From Alphaproteobacteria bacterium (lineage in GTDB: Bacteria; Pseudomonadota; Alphaproteobacteria; RF32; CAG-239), in NCBI GenBank assembly GCA_015062235.1, contig SUUZ01000010.1, positions 1 through 64,000 on the forward strand: a stretch of DNA of 64,000 nt, read 5' to 3'. Made by a program: the position numbers and the translations under genes. This document shows positions 9,019 to 16,980 of the stretch, in pieces; the first letter of the stretch is position 1, and the number at the start of each line of letters is the position of its first letter. The notes below the pieces were generated by a model, which saw only the letters and a list, made by a program, of their open reading frames with translations, had not been told where the DNA came from and did not search any database.

Positions 9019-9712
9019 TTTCATCCTCCCTAGTTTCAACAACTAAAACACGATTGCCCTTATAAAATGTAGCCATAGGTGCAGGTTTTGCTCTCGCAAA
9101 ATTACGTATTAGCGCAGAAGATACATCCGCGAAACGCCCGCGAAACATCGCCCCAGCGCCCAATGTATAGTTACGATTAGAATTCCAAACTAAACGCCAT
9201 CCAGCTCTTTCACACCAATCAGAAAGCAAACCTTTCAAGGTATTACCTTCTTCAGCTAGCCAATCCTCAACAGCATCATCACCCGAAGAAGCTTCTCCGC
9301 CATTTAAAGCATTACTGTTAGCTTCGTCAAAAGCACCATTAACGGCCTCTTCGTAATCTACCACCTCTTCTTCGATTGTGGGAGGGATTGCAGCAGACAT
9401 ATTGCTTCCAGCTCCAGCGGTCATTATGTATTGATCGCGAGGATTTCTTTCACCATACTCACGATAATCCGCAGCACTTTGACGATAATTAACAAAGCTA
9501 TTTCCTTTTTCTTCAGGTGGAACCACTACAGGTGTAACAGGCGCGTTTCCATCGCAAGGAATTTCTTCTTGCATTACAGGAGTGCTATCATCTCCGTATC
9601 CCCATAATGTTTGTCCACCAGCGCATCCAGCCAATAAAATAACCGCCAAAAAAGGTAGTTTGTACAATCTTCTAAAATTCATATTTGCAATCCTTTGAAT
9701 AGAATTCTTCAT
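9005..9712 (-). CDS. pilL: PilL/TcpQ-like lipoprotein of the type IVb pilus
   Basis: A 235-residue predicted outer-membrane lipoprotein. The signal peptide ends in VILLAGC with lipidated Cys30. Residues 31-145 are acidic and low-complexity, probably an extended linker. The C-terminal 85 residues, from WLAEEGNTLKGLLSDWCERA, form a TcpQ/PilL C-terminal domain. These domains resemble secretin N0 folds and help localise the secretin. It immediately precedes pilN, as PilL does in IncI plasmids, although plasmid pilM is missing here. ATG 9682 is an alternative start that would leave a shorter signal peptide. Confidence 0.75.
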   Translation of the reverse strand: MKNSIQRIANMNFRRLYKLPFLAVILLAGCAGGQTLWGYGDDSTPVMQEEIPCDGNAPVTPVVVPPEEKGNSFVNYRQSAADYREYGERNPRDQYIMTAGAGSNMSAAIPPTIEEEVVDYEEAVNGAFDEANSNALNGGEASSGDDAVEDWLAEEGNTLKGLLSDWCERAGWRLVWNSNRNYTLGAGAMFRGRFADVSSALIRNFARAKPAPMATFYKGNRVLVVETREDENAYN

Positions 9713-9769
9713 CGTGTTTCCCTTATCATACTATTGAAAAATAAATAATCAAGCGCCGTCAAATAGTTA

Positions 9770-11452
9770 TTACCATTGTATATATTCCTTGGTTCTGTGA
9801 TTATTGTTTTTTCCAGCTGTTTCTCCCTTATTTGCATTGTCTATGTTGGTTGTTCGTAAAATGAAACTATTTGGCTCTCTAGATGTAAATACAGTATTTA
9901 TTTTTGAGTATTCAACACCTTTGTTGGTCAAGATATTATATAACAAATTAAGTCTTCTTTGCTGTAATTCTGTAGCGCTTGTACCATCAATTCGTATTTC
10001 TAGCGTCATACTAGGTGTTTCAGCAGCTTTTGTTGCAAAAGCTTGAACCCAACGTAATGTTTGTCCAGATATTTCTGCACGATTTGGTTGGAAAGACAAT
10101 CGTATTTCTGTTGGCATAATCGATACAGGACGATTTTTAGCTATTCGCTTTTTAACACTTCTTTTTGCCTGTGCTTTTGCGATAGCTTTTTCTTTAGCAT
10201 CTGCTGTTGGTTTTACCGAGCGGCTAAAAATTGAGTTTAGCGCATTCATAATACCTGATTTGCTATTTTTATCTTCGGATGTTTTTGCTTTTGTGTTGGA
10301 TGTAGGTGGCGTTTCAACAATCTTATTTTCGTTGACAACATCCAAAGATACATCATCTTCAATCGGCACAAGTAAAGACTGCTCTTTTTTTTCAACCAGA
10401 GGAGTTTCCATCTGCTTTTTAATCTCACTATCTATAATTTTTTCTTTTTGAGCGTCTTCAGAGGTAGCGGGATAGGCAAGCTTAGGTGTTAAATCTTCTT
10501 TTTGCATAATGTCTTTTGGTATTGGAATAACAATGTTTTTGACTGTTTCAGATGCAAGCTTTATTTCTGGCCTATTGTGTTTTATGTCTAATGCCTCAGC
10601 AATTTCTTTGTCTGTTTTATTGCCGAATTCTTTAATACTCATTAGATTTTTGCTGCCGCTACTTTTAGCTACCAACCAAGGGCTATCGTTAAGCGGATTC
10701 CAGTCACTAGACTTTTGATTACTGTTTTCGTCAAGAGATATACTTTCCTTTTCCATACTTTGAATAGGGATATTGGCGCTATTCATTGCTATATGATTAA
10801 GATTGGCAGGATCTCCGATATTAACCTTCTTACCAGTGGTCGAGTTGTTTCCTTTAGAGAGGGGTATTGATTCTAATTCAGCATTGCGAGCATTTGCCAA
10901 GGCTATTTCACTCTTTGAGCTTGCGGTACTAGAGGTTTCAGGAGGTGAAAAACTCTTTTTATTATAATCATCTTGTATACTGGGAGGGGGAGCAGATAGT
11001 TTTACAGCAAATGCATCATGTTGATATACAATCTCTGCATCAACCTGTTTTGTTTCAAGAGGTTTATCTGGCGCATATAAAATATCTGCCGTTGTAGCTT
11101 CGTTATTACCTTCAGCCACAATCGCTATATCTTCTTGAGCTTTAATGGCGGGTACAATTTCCAATGGAAAGTCAAAATCATCAAACTCACTAGCCAAAAT
11201 AACATCTGGCTCTGAGTACGGTAAAATATCGACTTTTTTATTGAGTTCAGGAAGAGATGTTAAAGCAATTTTTTTAGAGGGGTGCTTTAGTGGAACAGTG
11301 TTTTTCAAGAATAAAACAATATTTTTATCTTCAATATTAAGGGGGTGATTTATAGTCGCATCTTCATGCCTAATAGCTCTGTTTGCAGAGATAATTGCAA
11401 ACAAAGATACCGAAAAACTGTAAACAAATGCTTTGAAGCTTGTTTTTAGCAT
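9770..11452 (-). CDS. Membrane-anchored protein with an OmpA-like C-terminal domain
   Basis: First gene of the pil operon, 560 residues. It has an N-terminal hydrophobic segment (about residues 5-24) without a clear cleavage site. A long, low-complexity acidic and Ser/Thr/Pro-rich region covers about residues 30-420, followed by a Lys/Arg/Ala-rich stretch. The last 110 residues resemble an OmpA/MotB peptidoglycan-binding fold: IRLSFQPNRAEISGQTL, then LEIRIDGTSATELQQRRL and a final beta strand. The classic OmpA Asp/Arg pair is not clear, so binding is uncertain. Its position suggests that it tethers the pilus apparatus to the cell wall. I do not recognise a named family for the full length. 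Confidence 0.6.
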   Translation of the reverse strand: MLKTSFKAFVYSFSVSLFAIISANRAIRHEDATINHPLNIEDKNIVLFLKNTVPLKHPSKKIALTSLPELNKKVDILPYSEPDVILASEFDDFDFPLEIVPAIKAQEDIAIVAEGNNEATTADILYAPDKPLETKQVDAEIVYQHDAFAVKLSAPPPSIQDDYNKKSFSPPETSSTASSKSEIALANARNAELESIPLSKGNNSTTGKKVNIGDPANLNHIAMNSANIPIQSMEKESISLDENSNQKSSDWNPLNDSPWLVAKSSGSKNLMSIKEFGNKTDKEIAEALDIKHNRPEIKLASETVKNIVIPIPKDIMQKEDLTPKLAYPATSEDAQKEKIIDSEIKKQMETPLVEKKEQSLLVPIEDDVSLDVVNENKIVETPPTSNTKAKTSEDKNSKSGIMNALNSIFSRSVKPTADAKEKAIAKAQAKRSVKKRIAKNRPVSIMPTEIRLSFQPNRAEISGQTLRWVQAFATKAAETPSMTLEIRIDGTSATELQQRRLNLLYNILTNKGVEYSKINTVFTSREPNSFILRTTNIDNANKGETAGKNNNHRTKEYIQW

Positions 11453-11488
11453 AAATTAAACCCCTCTAAACACTAGATAAATCAAAAT

Positions 11489-11509
11489 GCGACTCTTGGC
11501 AAGAGTCGC
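11489..11509. other. Strong hairpin between the pil operon and the first VirB6-like gene
   Basis: A perfect 9-bp stem GCGACTCTT / AAGAGTCGC with a three-base loop. It lies 37 nt before the pil operon start codon and would be in its 5' leader. Neither strand has a strong T tract after it, so it may be a protein-binding site or a weak attenuator rather than a terminator. Confidence 0.55.
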
Positions 11510-11559
11510 GAAAAAATATACACAAGTATCTAATTTTTTAATTTTTATCCGCTTTAATA

Positions 11560-11608
11560 AAAAAATCAAAAAACTGTAACACTTTTTAAGTAATTTATAT
11601 GCTAGAAT
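11560..11608 (+). promoter_or_regulatory. Conserved VirB6-locus promoter element, copy 1
   Basis: Positions 11560-11601 match 54051-54092 in 41 of 42 bases. The block carries an A-rich stretch, then CTGTAACACTTT and AAGTAATTTATATG, and runs into an extended -10 (TG-N-TAGAAT, 11600-11608). No good -35 hexamer is present, which suggests an activator-dependent promoter. The start would fall about 35-40 nt before the VirB6-like ATG. Confidence 0.75.
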
Positions 11609-11651
11609 GATTCTATGATTAATCAAAACGTTTCTCAAACGGCGGTCCGTA

Positions 11652-13769
11652 ATGTTTAAATGTTTGAAACAAATAGCGTTTATCCTAGGAATAGCAAGCT
11701 GCTTTAGCATCATTGCTCCTTCGGCTTCATATGCTCTAGAAGGTTTGCAATTAATGGATAGAGATGAATTTTTTAAATCAACAGGAGCCGATCAATCAGT
11801 AAAGAGCGCCATGAATATGACAGAAGGAAGTGTTTTTTGTGGAAGCTTGGAAAATGTTTGTGATCCGCAAAAAGTATGTACGAAATGCAGATATGAAGTT
11901 GTAATAACAAAAGGATGGGATTGGCTAGATTGGTTGGGTATAAGAGAAGTAACAAAAGAAACACACATAACGGAGAGGCCTCTTTGCTTAACAAAAATGA
12001 ACACCAATTGGCAAAATGCAAACAACCATTATAACAAGGAAATGCTAGAGAAAGAAAAGGAGCCGTGTTATCAAAGCTATACCTACGATTCCTCAGGGCT
12101 CAAATGGGTGGAAATAACCACACAGATTTCTTTTGATATTGAAGAATATGGCTTTCTTACAGATGGTAAATTAGAGGGGGCCAAAAGTAGTGATGCTGGT
12201 ATTAATCCACAATGGGGTAATGGTAAGTATCAGGTAATTTTATCAGGAGGTAGCCCCACTATCGCATATGCAGGCGAGCATTATGATGGTTGCGAAATTA
12301 TGCAAATTAAACTATTTAATATGCAAAAATGCTTTTTTTGTCCTTTATCAGCCATGATTTTTAAGGCCGCTAATACCGTTACGTCAGCGTCGTTTAACTA
12401 TTTTAAGACACCCTTTAGGGCTTTAATAGTTATGTTTTGGGGTGTATGGTTAGCATATACAACTCTACAATACATATTTTCGATGACCAAACAAGATGCT
12501 CCTAAGTTTTTATCAATGGTTATGAAACAAAGTTTCAAGTTCCTCATAGCTTTTCTGTTACTTGTTTATTCTCAAGATGTTTTTCGCATGTTTGTGGTTC
12601 CCGTACTTGATGCAGGTCTTAAGTTGGGAACGGCTATTCAAACTGTTAAACTAGGAAGTATAGATCCATATGAAGCTGGCATAGGTCTTTACACAATAGG
12701 TCTTGAAGAAAACTATTTTAATACAAGGGTATCAAGTAGAACATTGTATGAGAATATTGAAATATATTTAGCAGACCTTCAACTTAGATTAGCTTACATG
12801 CAAGTTATTGGATCAACTATATTCTGTGCGGGAAGCCATTTGATGTTCCACATGCCAAGTACATTAGATTTTAAAGGGCTTTTAGTAAATTTTCAAGATG
12901 GCTTGAGGATGATGCTTTTGGGGTCTATTTTAACAATATTTTCAGTTATGCTTACAATGGCTTTTGCTTTTTATTTCCTTGATGGATTGTTACAACTTGC
13001 CTTTATAGGTGGCATGATGCCTCTTATGATTGCAGGTTGGCCGTTTAGGGTTACGGCTCAATATGCCACAACAGGATTTAAAATGCTCCTAAATACTTTT
13101 TTCCTTTTCTTTTTTACAGGTTTCGTAATTAGCGTTGATGTTGAGCTTATTAATCAAAGTATTGCTCTTTCTCAATCACAGAAGAGTGGTAGTGGTATAA
13201 ATAATAGTATAGGTAAAGACGGCGATGCTCAAAAAGTGTCAGGAGGTTTTGACACAATAATTGAAGCAATAAACAATCAAGAGATGGAGGGGACTAAAGG
13301 ATTGAGGAATGTAACAGATATTGGCGGCGTAGGTTATATGTTGTTGATTTTCTGTTGTGTATATGGGTTCAAATTTGTCAAAGAAGTATCTCCTCTTGCA
13401 GAAACGCTATCAGCAGGTGGAGGTGTTGGTGTAGCTAGCAAAGTTGGTACAATGGCTGCCTCTGCTGCCAAAGGTGTCGCGTCTAAAGCAACCGCTCCTG
13501 TTAGAAAAGCTGCTGGCGATGCTATTAAGCAGAAAGTTGGAAGTGGTATGAGTAAACTCAAAAATGGTACAGGTAATTTCTTGAAAAATAGCACTAAAGG
13601 GTTGAATAACCTAGCTCAAAAAGGTGCAAATAAGCTAGCAAGCAAAGGTAAGATAGGCAAAGGCGCAGGAGCACTTTTAAGCAGAATTGGTAAAGGCGTA
13701 GAAAAAGTTGGCAATGCTACAGGACGAGGTCTTAAAGAAAGCGCATCAAAAGATAAAGGTGGCAAATAG
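11652..13769 (+). CDS. VirB6-like polytopic T4SS channel protein, first copy
   Basis: A 705-residue inner-membrane protein. The signal peptide (about residues 1-28) is followed by a periplasmic N-terminal domain with many cysteines (CTKC, CFFCP). Then come about six membrane helices and an Ala/Lys/Gly-rich cytoplasmic tail from about residue 585. Two features define it as a member of the VirB6-like set of this window. One is the Cys-pair region leading to a helix with WLAYTTLQ and then SMTKQDAPKF. The other is YFLDGLLQLAFIGG followed by MIAGWPFR. It is closest to the protein at 54314, which has SMTKQDAAKY and ASWPFK, and the two share the same upstream promoter block. It is separated from the other T4SS genes by housekeeping genes. 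Confidence 0.78.
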   Translation: MFKCLKQIAFILGIASCFSIIAPSASYALEGLQLMDRDEFFKSTGADQSVKSAMNMTEGSVFCGSLENVCDPQKVCTKCRYEVVITKGWDWLDWLGIREVTKETHITERPLCLTKMNTNWQNANNHYNKEMLEKEKEPCYQSYTYDSSGLKWVEITTQISFDIEEYGFLTDGKLEGAKSSDAGINPQWGNGKYQVILSGGSPTIAYAGEHYDGCEIMQIKLFNMQKCFFCPLSAMIFKAANTVTSASFNYFKTPFRALIVMFWGVWLAYTTLQYIFSMTKQDAPKFLSMVMKQSFKFLIAFLLLVYSQDVFRMFVVPVLDAGLKLGTAIQTVKLGSIDPYEAGIGLYTIGLEENYFNTRVSSRTLYENIEIYLADLQLRLAYMQVIGSTIFCAGSHLMFHMPSTLDFKGLLVNFQDGLRMMLLGSILTIFSVMLTMAFAFYFLDGLLQLAFIGGMMPLMIAGWPFRVTAQYATTGFKMLLNTFFLFFFTGFVISVDVELINQSIALSQSQKSGSGINNSIGKDGDAQKVSGGFDTIIEAINNQEMEGTKGLRNVTDIGGVGYMLLIFCCVYGFKFVKEVSPLAETLSAGGGVGVASKVGTMAASAAKGVASKATAPVRKAAGDAIKQKVGSGMSKLKNGTGNFLKNSTKGLNNLAQKGANKLASKGKIGKGAGALLSRIGKGVEKVGNATGRGLKESASKDKGGK

Positions 13770-13779
13770 TTATTAGATG

Positions 13780-14676
13780 CTAAAGTTTTTTAGCCAAAGG
13801 ATGTTTATTCATAACTTGTTGAGCTAATGTATCTGCGATTATGTGTGTATAAATTTCTGTTGTGGCAATACTTTCATGTCCCAACATACTTTGCACAGCA
13901 CGCAAGTCAACATCACGATTTAGCAAATGTGTAGCGAAGGAATGGCGTAACACATGAGGAGAAACCATTTTTTCATCAAGCCCCGCCAATAAGGCAAGCT
14001 TTTTTATATTTTTAAAAAATCCATCTCTGGTTATATGTCCGCTCAAAGATATATTCGATGGAAACAAAAACATTCTATCTTTCCCTTTAAATAGTTTTTC
14101 GCGCAAGGGTATCCATTGCTTTACAGCTTCGATGGCTTCTTCAGCTATTGGAATCAATCGCTCTTTTGCTCCTTTGCCTTTTACTAATATTTGCTTTTTT
14201 TCCTCATTAATACAGTTAAGAGGTAGTCCAACCAGTTCTGAAACACGCAAGCCACAAGCATACATAAGTTTAAGCATAGTAGCTGTTCGTTTATGTTTGG
14301 GATCATTTTGAATTTCAGCTTCAGCAATTATTTTATCCACCTCAAAACGTGTCAAAAATTTTGGTAGAGGCTTTCCTTTTTTTGGTGGCATAATATTTGC
14401 CATAGGGTTATTGATTATTTCTTTTTCTGATAGTAAAAATTTAAAAAAATGATTAATAGCCGATATTTTTCTAGCAATAGTCGTTGTTGTATATCCATCT
14501 TTACTTAGATTACGAACAAATGTTGCTATATTATCTTGGCAAATGTCTCGAATATCATTTTCATAGAAATTAATTAGCTGTTGCAAATCACGTCTGTAGG
14601 ATTCAGCTGTATTAGTCGTTGCTCCACATTCAGCAACCAAGCTATCTAAAAAATTTTCTATGAGTGTATCGTTCAT
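13780..14676 (-). CDS. xerD: Site-specific tyrosine recombinase XerD
   Basis: A 298-residue recombinase that resolves chromosome dimers at dif with XerC. Residues 1-90 are the SAM-like core-binding domain. The catalytic domain shows the full set: Arg144 in CGLRVSEL, Lys168 in VKGKGAKER, His241 and Arg244 in HVLRHSFATHLL, His267 in LGHESIATTE and Tyr276 in IYTHI. Length and residue order match XerD rather than phage integrases. The gene ends 10 nt from the convergent VirB6-like gene. A 41-residue membrane protein gene lies 2 nt upstream in the same operon. A phage or island integrase is less likely, because no att-like repeats or other phage genes are seen. Confidence 0.85.
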   Translation of the reverse strand: MNDTLIENFLDSLVAECGATTNTAESYRRDLQQLINFYENDIRDICQDNIATFVRNLSKDGYTTTTIARKISAINHFFKFLLSEKEIINNPMANIMPPKKGKPLPKFLTRFEVDKIIAEAEIQNDPKHKRTATMLKLMYACGLRVSELVGLPLNCINEEKKQILVKGKGAKERLIPIAEEAIEAVKQWIPLREKLFKGKDRMFLFPSNISLSGHITRDGFFKNIKKLALLAGLDEKMVSPHVLRHSFATHLLNRDVDLRAVQSMLGHESIATTEIYTHIIADTLAQQVMNKHPLAKKL

Positions 14677-14678
14677 TC

Positions 14679-14804
14679 TTATTTTATAACTTCTTCAACA
14701 TGTTCAATTTTTATAGGTACTTCAGTAAATATAACCAACCCTACAGTTAGCAACAAAATAGCTGCTATAACATAGTAAATAATATTAGATTTTTTTTGAC
14801 GCAT
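14679..14804 (-). CDS. Small bitopic membrane protein upstream of xerD
   Basis: A 41-codon gene starting ATG at 14804 and stopping at 14679-14681, two bases before the xerD start. The protein begins MRQKKSN, has one hydrophobic helix (about residues 8-27) and ends in a short periplasmic tail with VPIKIEHVEEVI. A basic N-terminus followed by one helix predicts an N-in topology. Tight spacing to xerD supports a real co-translated gene. I do not know its function. Confidence 0.65.
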   Translation of the reverse strand: MRQKKSNIIYYVIAAILLLTVGLVIFTEVPIKIEHVEEVIK

Positions 14805-14887
14805 TGTATTTATCCTTAAAAAAGATGTTGCTAAAAACAGATGTTATTTATATAGTTAGCACAATAAGTTTGAAAGATAAATTAAAA

Positions 14888-15427
14888 ATGAACATACAAA
14901 CAGATAAAATAATTTTGCTCGTCGGTTTAATGGGGAGTGGTAAAACATCGGTTGGCAAGCGATTGGCACAAAAACTAAAGTTGCCATTCGTTGATGGAGA
15001 TCAAGAGGTCGAAAAAGCTGCAGGATTAAGTCTAGCAGACATATTAAAATGTTTTGGATTAGAAGAATATCGAGCAGGTGAAGCAAGGGTTATGAAACGC
15101 CTTTTAGAAGGTGAAGCCTGCGTTTTGGCTTCAGGAGGGGGATCATTTGTATGCGAGCAAACTCGCATTTTGGCTCAGAAGCAAGCAATTACAATTTGGC
15201 TCAAAGCTGATGTTGATGTTTTATATAGTCGTACAGCAGGTCGTCAACATCGCCCTTTTTTAAAAGGAGATGATACCAAATTGAAAGAAAAAATCGAAAA
15301 TTACATTAGTGAAGAATATCCTTATTATTCCAAGGCCGATATTGTAGTCGAAACCAAAGCAGAACCTGTCAGTGATACTGTAAATCGTGTTATCAAAGCA
15401 ATTGAAAGTTTTTTAGCAAATAACTAA
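14888..15427 (+). CDS. aroK: Shikimate kinase AroK
   Basis: Phosphorylates shikimate at the 3-OH with ATP in the pathway to chorismate. The 179-residue protein from ATG 14888 has Walker A GLMGSGKTSVG (residues 13-23), the shikimate-binding DGDQEVE region near residue 36, SGGGSF around residue 80 and the LID arginines in GRQHRPFL. I prefer ATG 14888 because the upstream extension from 14804 is not family-like and would begin at the start of the divergent small gene. The usual partner aroB does not follow. Instead a convergent mtnN gene overlaps its last codon. Confidence 0.88.
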   Translation: MNIQTDKIILLVGLMGSGKTSVGKRLAQKLKLPFVDGDQEVEKAAGLSLADILKCFGLEEYRAGEARVMKRLLEGEACVLASGGGSFVCEQTRILAQKQAITIWLKADVDVLYSRTAGRQHRPFLKGDDTKLKEKIENYISEEYPYYSKADIVVETKAEPVSDTVNRVIKAIESFLANN

Positions 15428-16101
15428 GCAATTAGTTGTTTGATTATTTCTAAGGATTTTTCTGGAGCTTTATTCCAAAAATCCAAGTATTGTTGATAAT
15501 GATTTTCAATACCTGGAGTGTCGCTAATAATGCGTATAGCCAAAAAAGGAATGTCGTATAAATAACATGTTTGAGCTATTGCTGCCGATTCCATATCCGC
15601 AGCAATTCCTTGTGGAAACTTTTCTTTAATATCATTTAAATATTTGCTATCATCAATAAATTTATCACCAGTAGTAATAAGACCTGATAAAATTTTAACA
15701 TCAGATGAAATTTTTTGAGCTTTTTTTAATAATTCATCATCTGCCTTATAGAAATGGGGTAATCCTTGTACTTGCCCATAATCGTTGCCGTCTCCACACC
15801 AAACATCATGATACACAACATCTTGCCCCAAAACAACATCCATTACGCTAAGATTTCTATCAATTCCGCCCGCTAATCCTGTATTGATGATACAGTTAGG
15901 TCCAAAATTTTTAATCATTTCTACACAAGCAATTGCTGCATTAACTTTACCAATACCACTTTTCATTAATACTATTTGTTTATCACCAATTATTCCACTA
16001 GAAAACGTCAATTTGCCGATGTTTTCAACTTTGGGTTGCTCCATAATTTTAACAATCAAATCAAATTCGCTTTGCATTGCAACGATTAGACCTATTTTCA
16101 T
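15424..16101 (-). CDS. mtnN: 5'-methylthioadenosine/S-adenosylhomocysteine nucleosidase
   Basis: Cleaves methylthioadenosine and S-adenosylhomocysteine to adenine and the thioribose sugar. The 225 residues show the MtnN/Pfs pattern: IGLIVAMQSEFDL at the N-terminus with catalytic Glu12, NTGLAGGI near residue 76, ADMESAAIAQ near residue 172 and the catalytic Asp in IISDTPG near residue 197. It follows luxS by 12 nt. The two enzymes act in sequence to turn S-adenosylhomocysteine into homocysteine plus the AI-2 precursor. Its stop codon overlaps the aroK stop codon on the other strand. Confidence 0.88.
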   Translation of the reverse strand: MKIGLIVAMQSEFDLIVKIMEQPKVENIGKLTFSSGIIGDKQIVLMKSGIGKVNAAIACVEMIKNFGPNCIINTGLAGGIDRNLSVMDVVLGQDVVYHDVWCGDGNDYGQVQGLPHFYKADDELLKKAQKISSDVKILSGLITTGDKFIDDSKYLNDIKEKFPQGIAADMESAAIAQTCYLYDIPFLAIRIISDTPGIENHYQQYLDFWNKAPEKSLEIIKQLIA

Positions 16102-16113
16102 ATTAGTTCCTTG

Positions 16114-16593
16114 TTAGTTTGGATAATTTAAATTATCATAATTAATATTGTATAATATTTCTGTTAAGTACTTTTGGGCTATATATTTTGCCATATTCAA
16201 GTTCATGTCCAAATAATTACCACAATCTTTAGCACAAGCTCCTGGAACACCCCCTTCAAAATTAGCAATAAACTCGAAAAGTTCTATAATTAAAGGTAAA
16301 ATAGCTTCTGAGGAGTATTTTCCCACTAACAATAAATAAAATCCTGTTCGGCACCCCATCGGTCCAAAATAAATTATCTTATCTTTAAAAATAGGGTGAT
16401 TGCGTAAAAATGTTGCGCTTAAATGTTCAATTGTATGAATTTCTGCAGTATTCATAACAGGTTCAAAATTAGGCTTAGTCATACGAATATCAAAGGTTGT
16501 AATATTCTCTTTGCCAACTTTGTCTATTCTTGAAACATAAATTCCTTTTTCAAGTTTTAGATGATTAACTGTAAAACTAGCAATTTTTTCCAT
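16114..16593 (-). CDS. luxS: S-ribosylhomocysteine lyase LuxS
   Basis: Converts S-ribosylhomocysteine to homocysteine and DPD, the precursor of autoinducer 2. The 159-residue protein has the metal ligands His53 and His57 in HTIEHL, and Cys124 in CGNY. Catalytic Cys81 lies in GCRTGFY. The length is standard. It forms an operon with mtnN, so the cell has the Pfs-LuxS detoxification route. Most alphaproteobacteria use SahH and lack LuxS, so the gene was probably acquired horizontally; the donor cannot be judged here. Whether AI-2 is used as a signal is unknown. Confidence 0.92.
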   Translation of the reverse strand: MEKIASFTVNHLKLEKGIYVSRIDKVGKENITTFDIRMTKPNFEPVMNTAEIHTIEHLSATFLRNHPIFKDKIIYFGPMGCRTGFYLLLVGKYSSEAILPLIIELFEFIANFEGGVPGACAKDCGNYLDMNLNMAKYIAQKYLTEILYNINYDNLNYPN

Positions 16594-16723
16594 TTAATTT
16601 TCCTTAGTATCTATTTTTACATTTTTAACAAAACAAAAAAATAATGCAATAGCTTGTTTGACAATACTAATTCTTAATATTTGTATTATATATTTATTCA
16701 AACGTTACAAAATGAGGTAGCTA

Positions 16724-16772
16724 CTAAACGAGCGTTAGCTAAACTCTCTCACTTTGTTCGTTTAGGCGATGA
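16724..16772. repeat. Intergenic palindromic element, copy D (divergent)
   Basis: CTAAACGA (16724-16731) pairs with TCGTTTAG (16758-16765). The loop contains GCGTTAGC and CTCTCTCACTTTG, and GATGAC follows. It shares the GAGCGTTAGC word with the dyad near position 95 and the terminal TGAC with copies A to C, but the rest differs. Confidence 0.45.
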
Positions 16773-16888
16773 CAATAGGTAGTGTCTATGCCTCAAGGCT
16801 TTTAGCCGAAGGATATCCCTATTAAAGTCACACTGCGAACGAGTATAACGAGTGAGTTTAGGTGTCTTCCTTGTTTTTACAAATATTG

Positions 16889-16927
16889 AAGATGCCTTAA
16901 CCAAACCTTGCAGTTTGGCAGCATGAC
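16889..16927. repeat. Intergenic palindromic element, copy C
   Basis: GAAGATGCCTTA is identical to copy B, but the loop is replaced by a second stem, CCAAAC (16901-16906) with GTTTGG (16913-16918). The outer ATGC/GCAT stem and the terminal TGAC are kept. Confidence 0.5.
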
Positions 16928-16962
16928 AATATTTTTGTCATACCACAACATTTTTATATTCA
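16923..16962 (+). promoter_or_regulatory. Putative promoter and overlapping dyad of the ROK gene
   Basis: TTGTCA (16935-16940), a 16-bp spacer and TATTCA (16957-16962) form a plausible sigma70 promoter. The -35 lies in the right arm of an inverted repeat ATGACAA/TTGTCAT (16923-16941). That could be a repressor site or the end of repeat copy C. Confidence 0.45.
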
Positions 16963-16980
16963 TAATAAAGAGAGGGTAAC

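Larger units (their letters stand above)
16594..16980. other. Repeat-rich intergenic region between luxS and the ROK gene
   Basis: About 390 bases without a supported gene. It contains palindromic copies C and D (separate entries), the ROK promoter at the right end and further dyad-like stretches with GAACGAGTATAACGAGTGAG near 16837. It presumably also holds the luxS promoter, which I could not place with confidence. Confidence 0.6.

Noticed and set aside
13780..14676. Tyrosine recombinase as an integrase marking a mobile island.
   Set aside because: Length and motif spacing are those of XerD, and there are no direct repeats or tRNA gene next to it.
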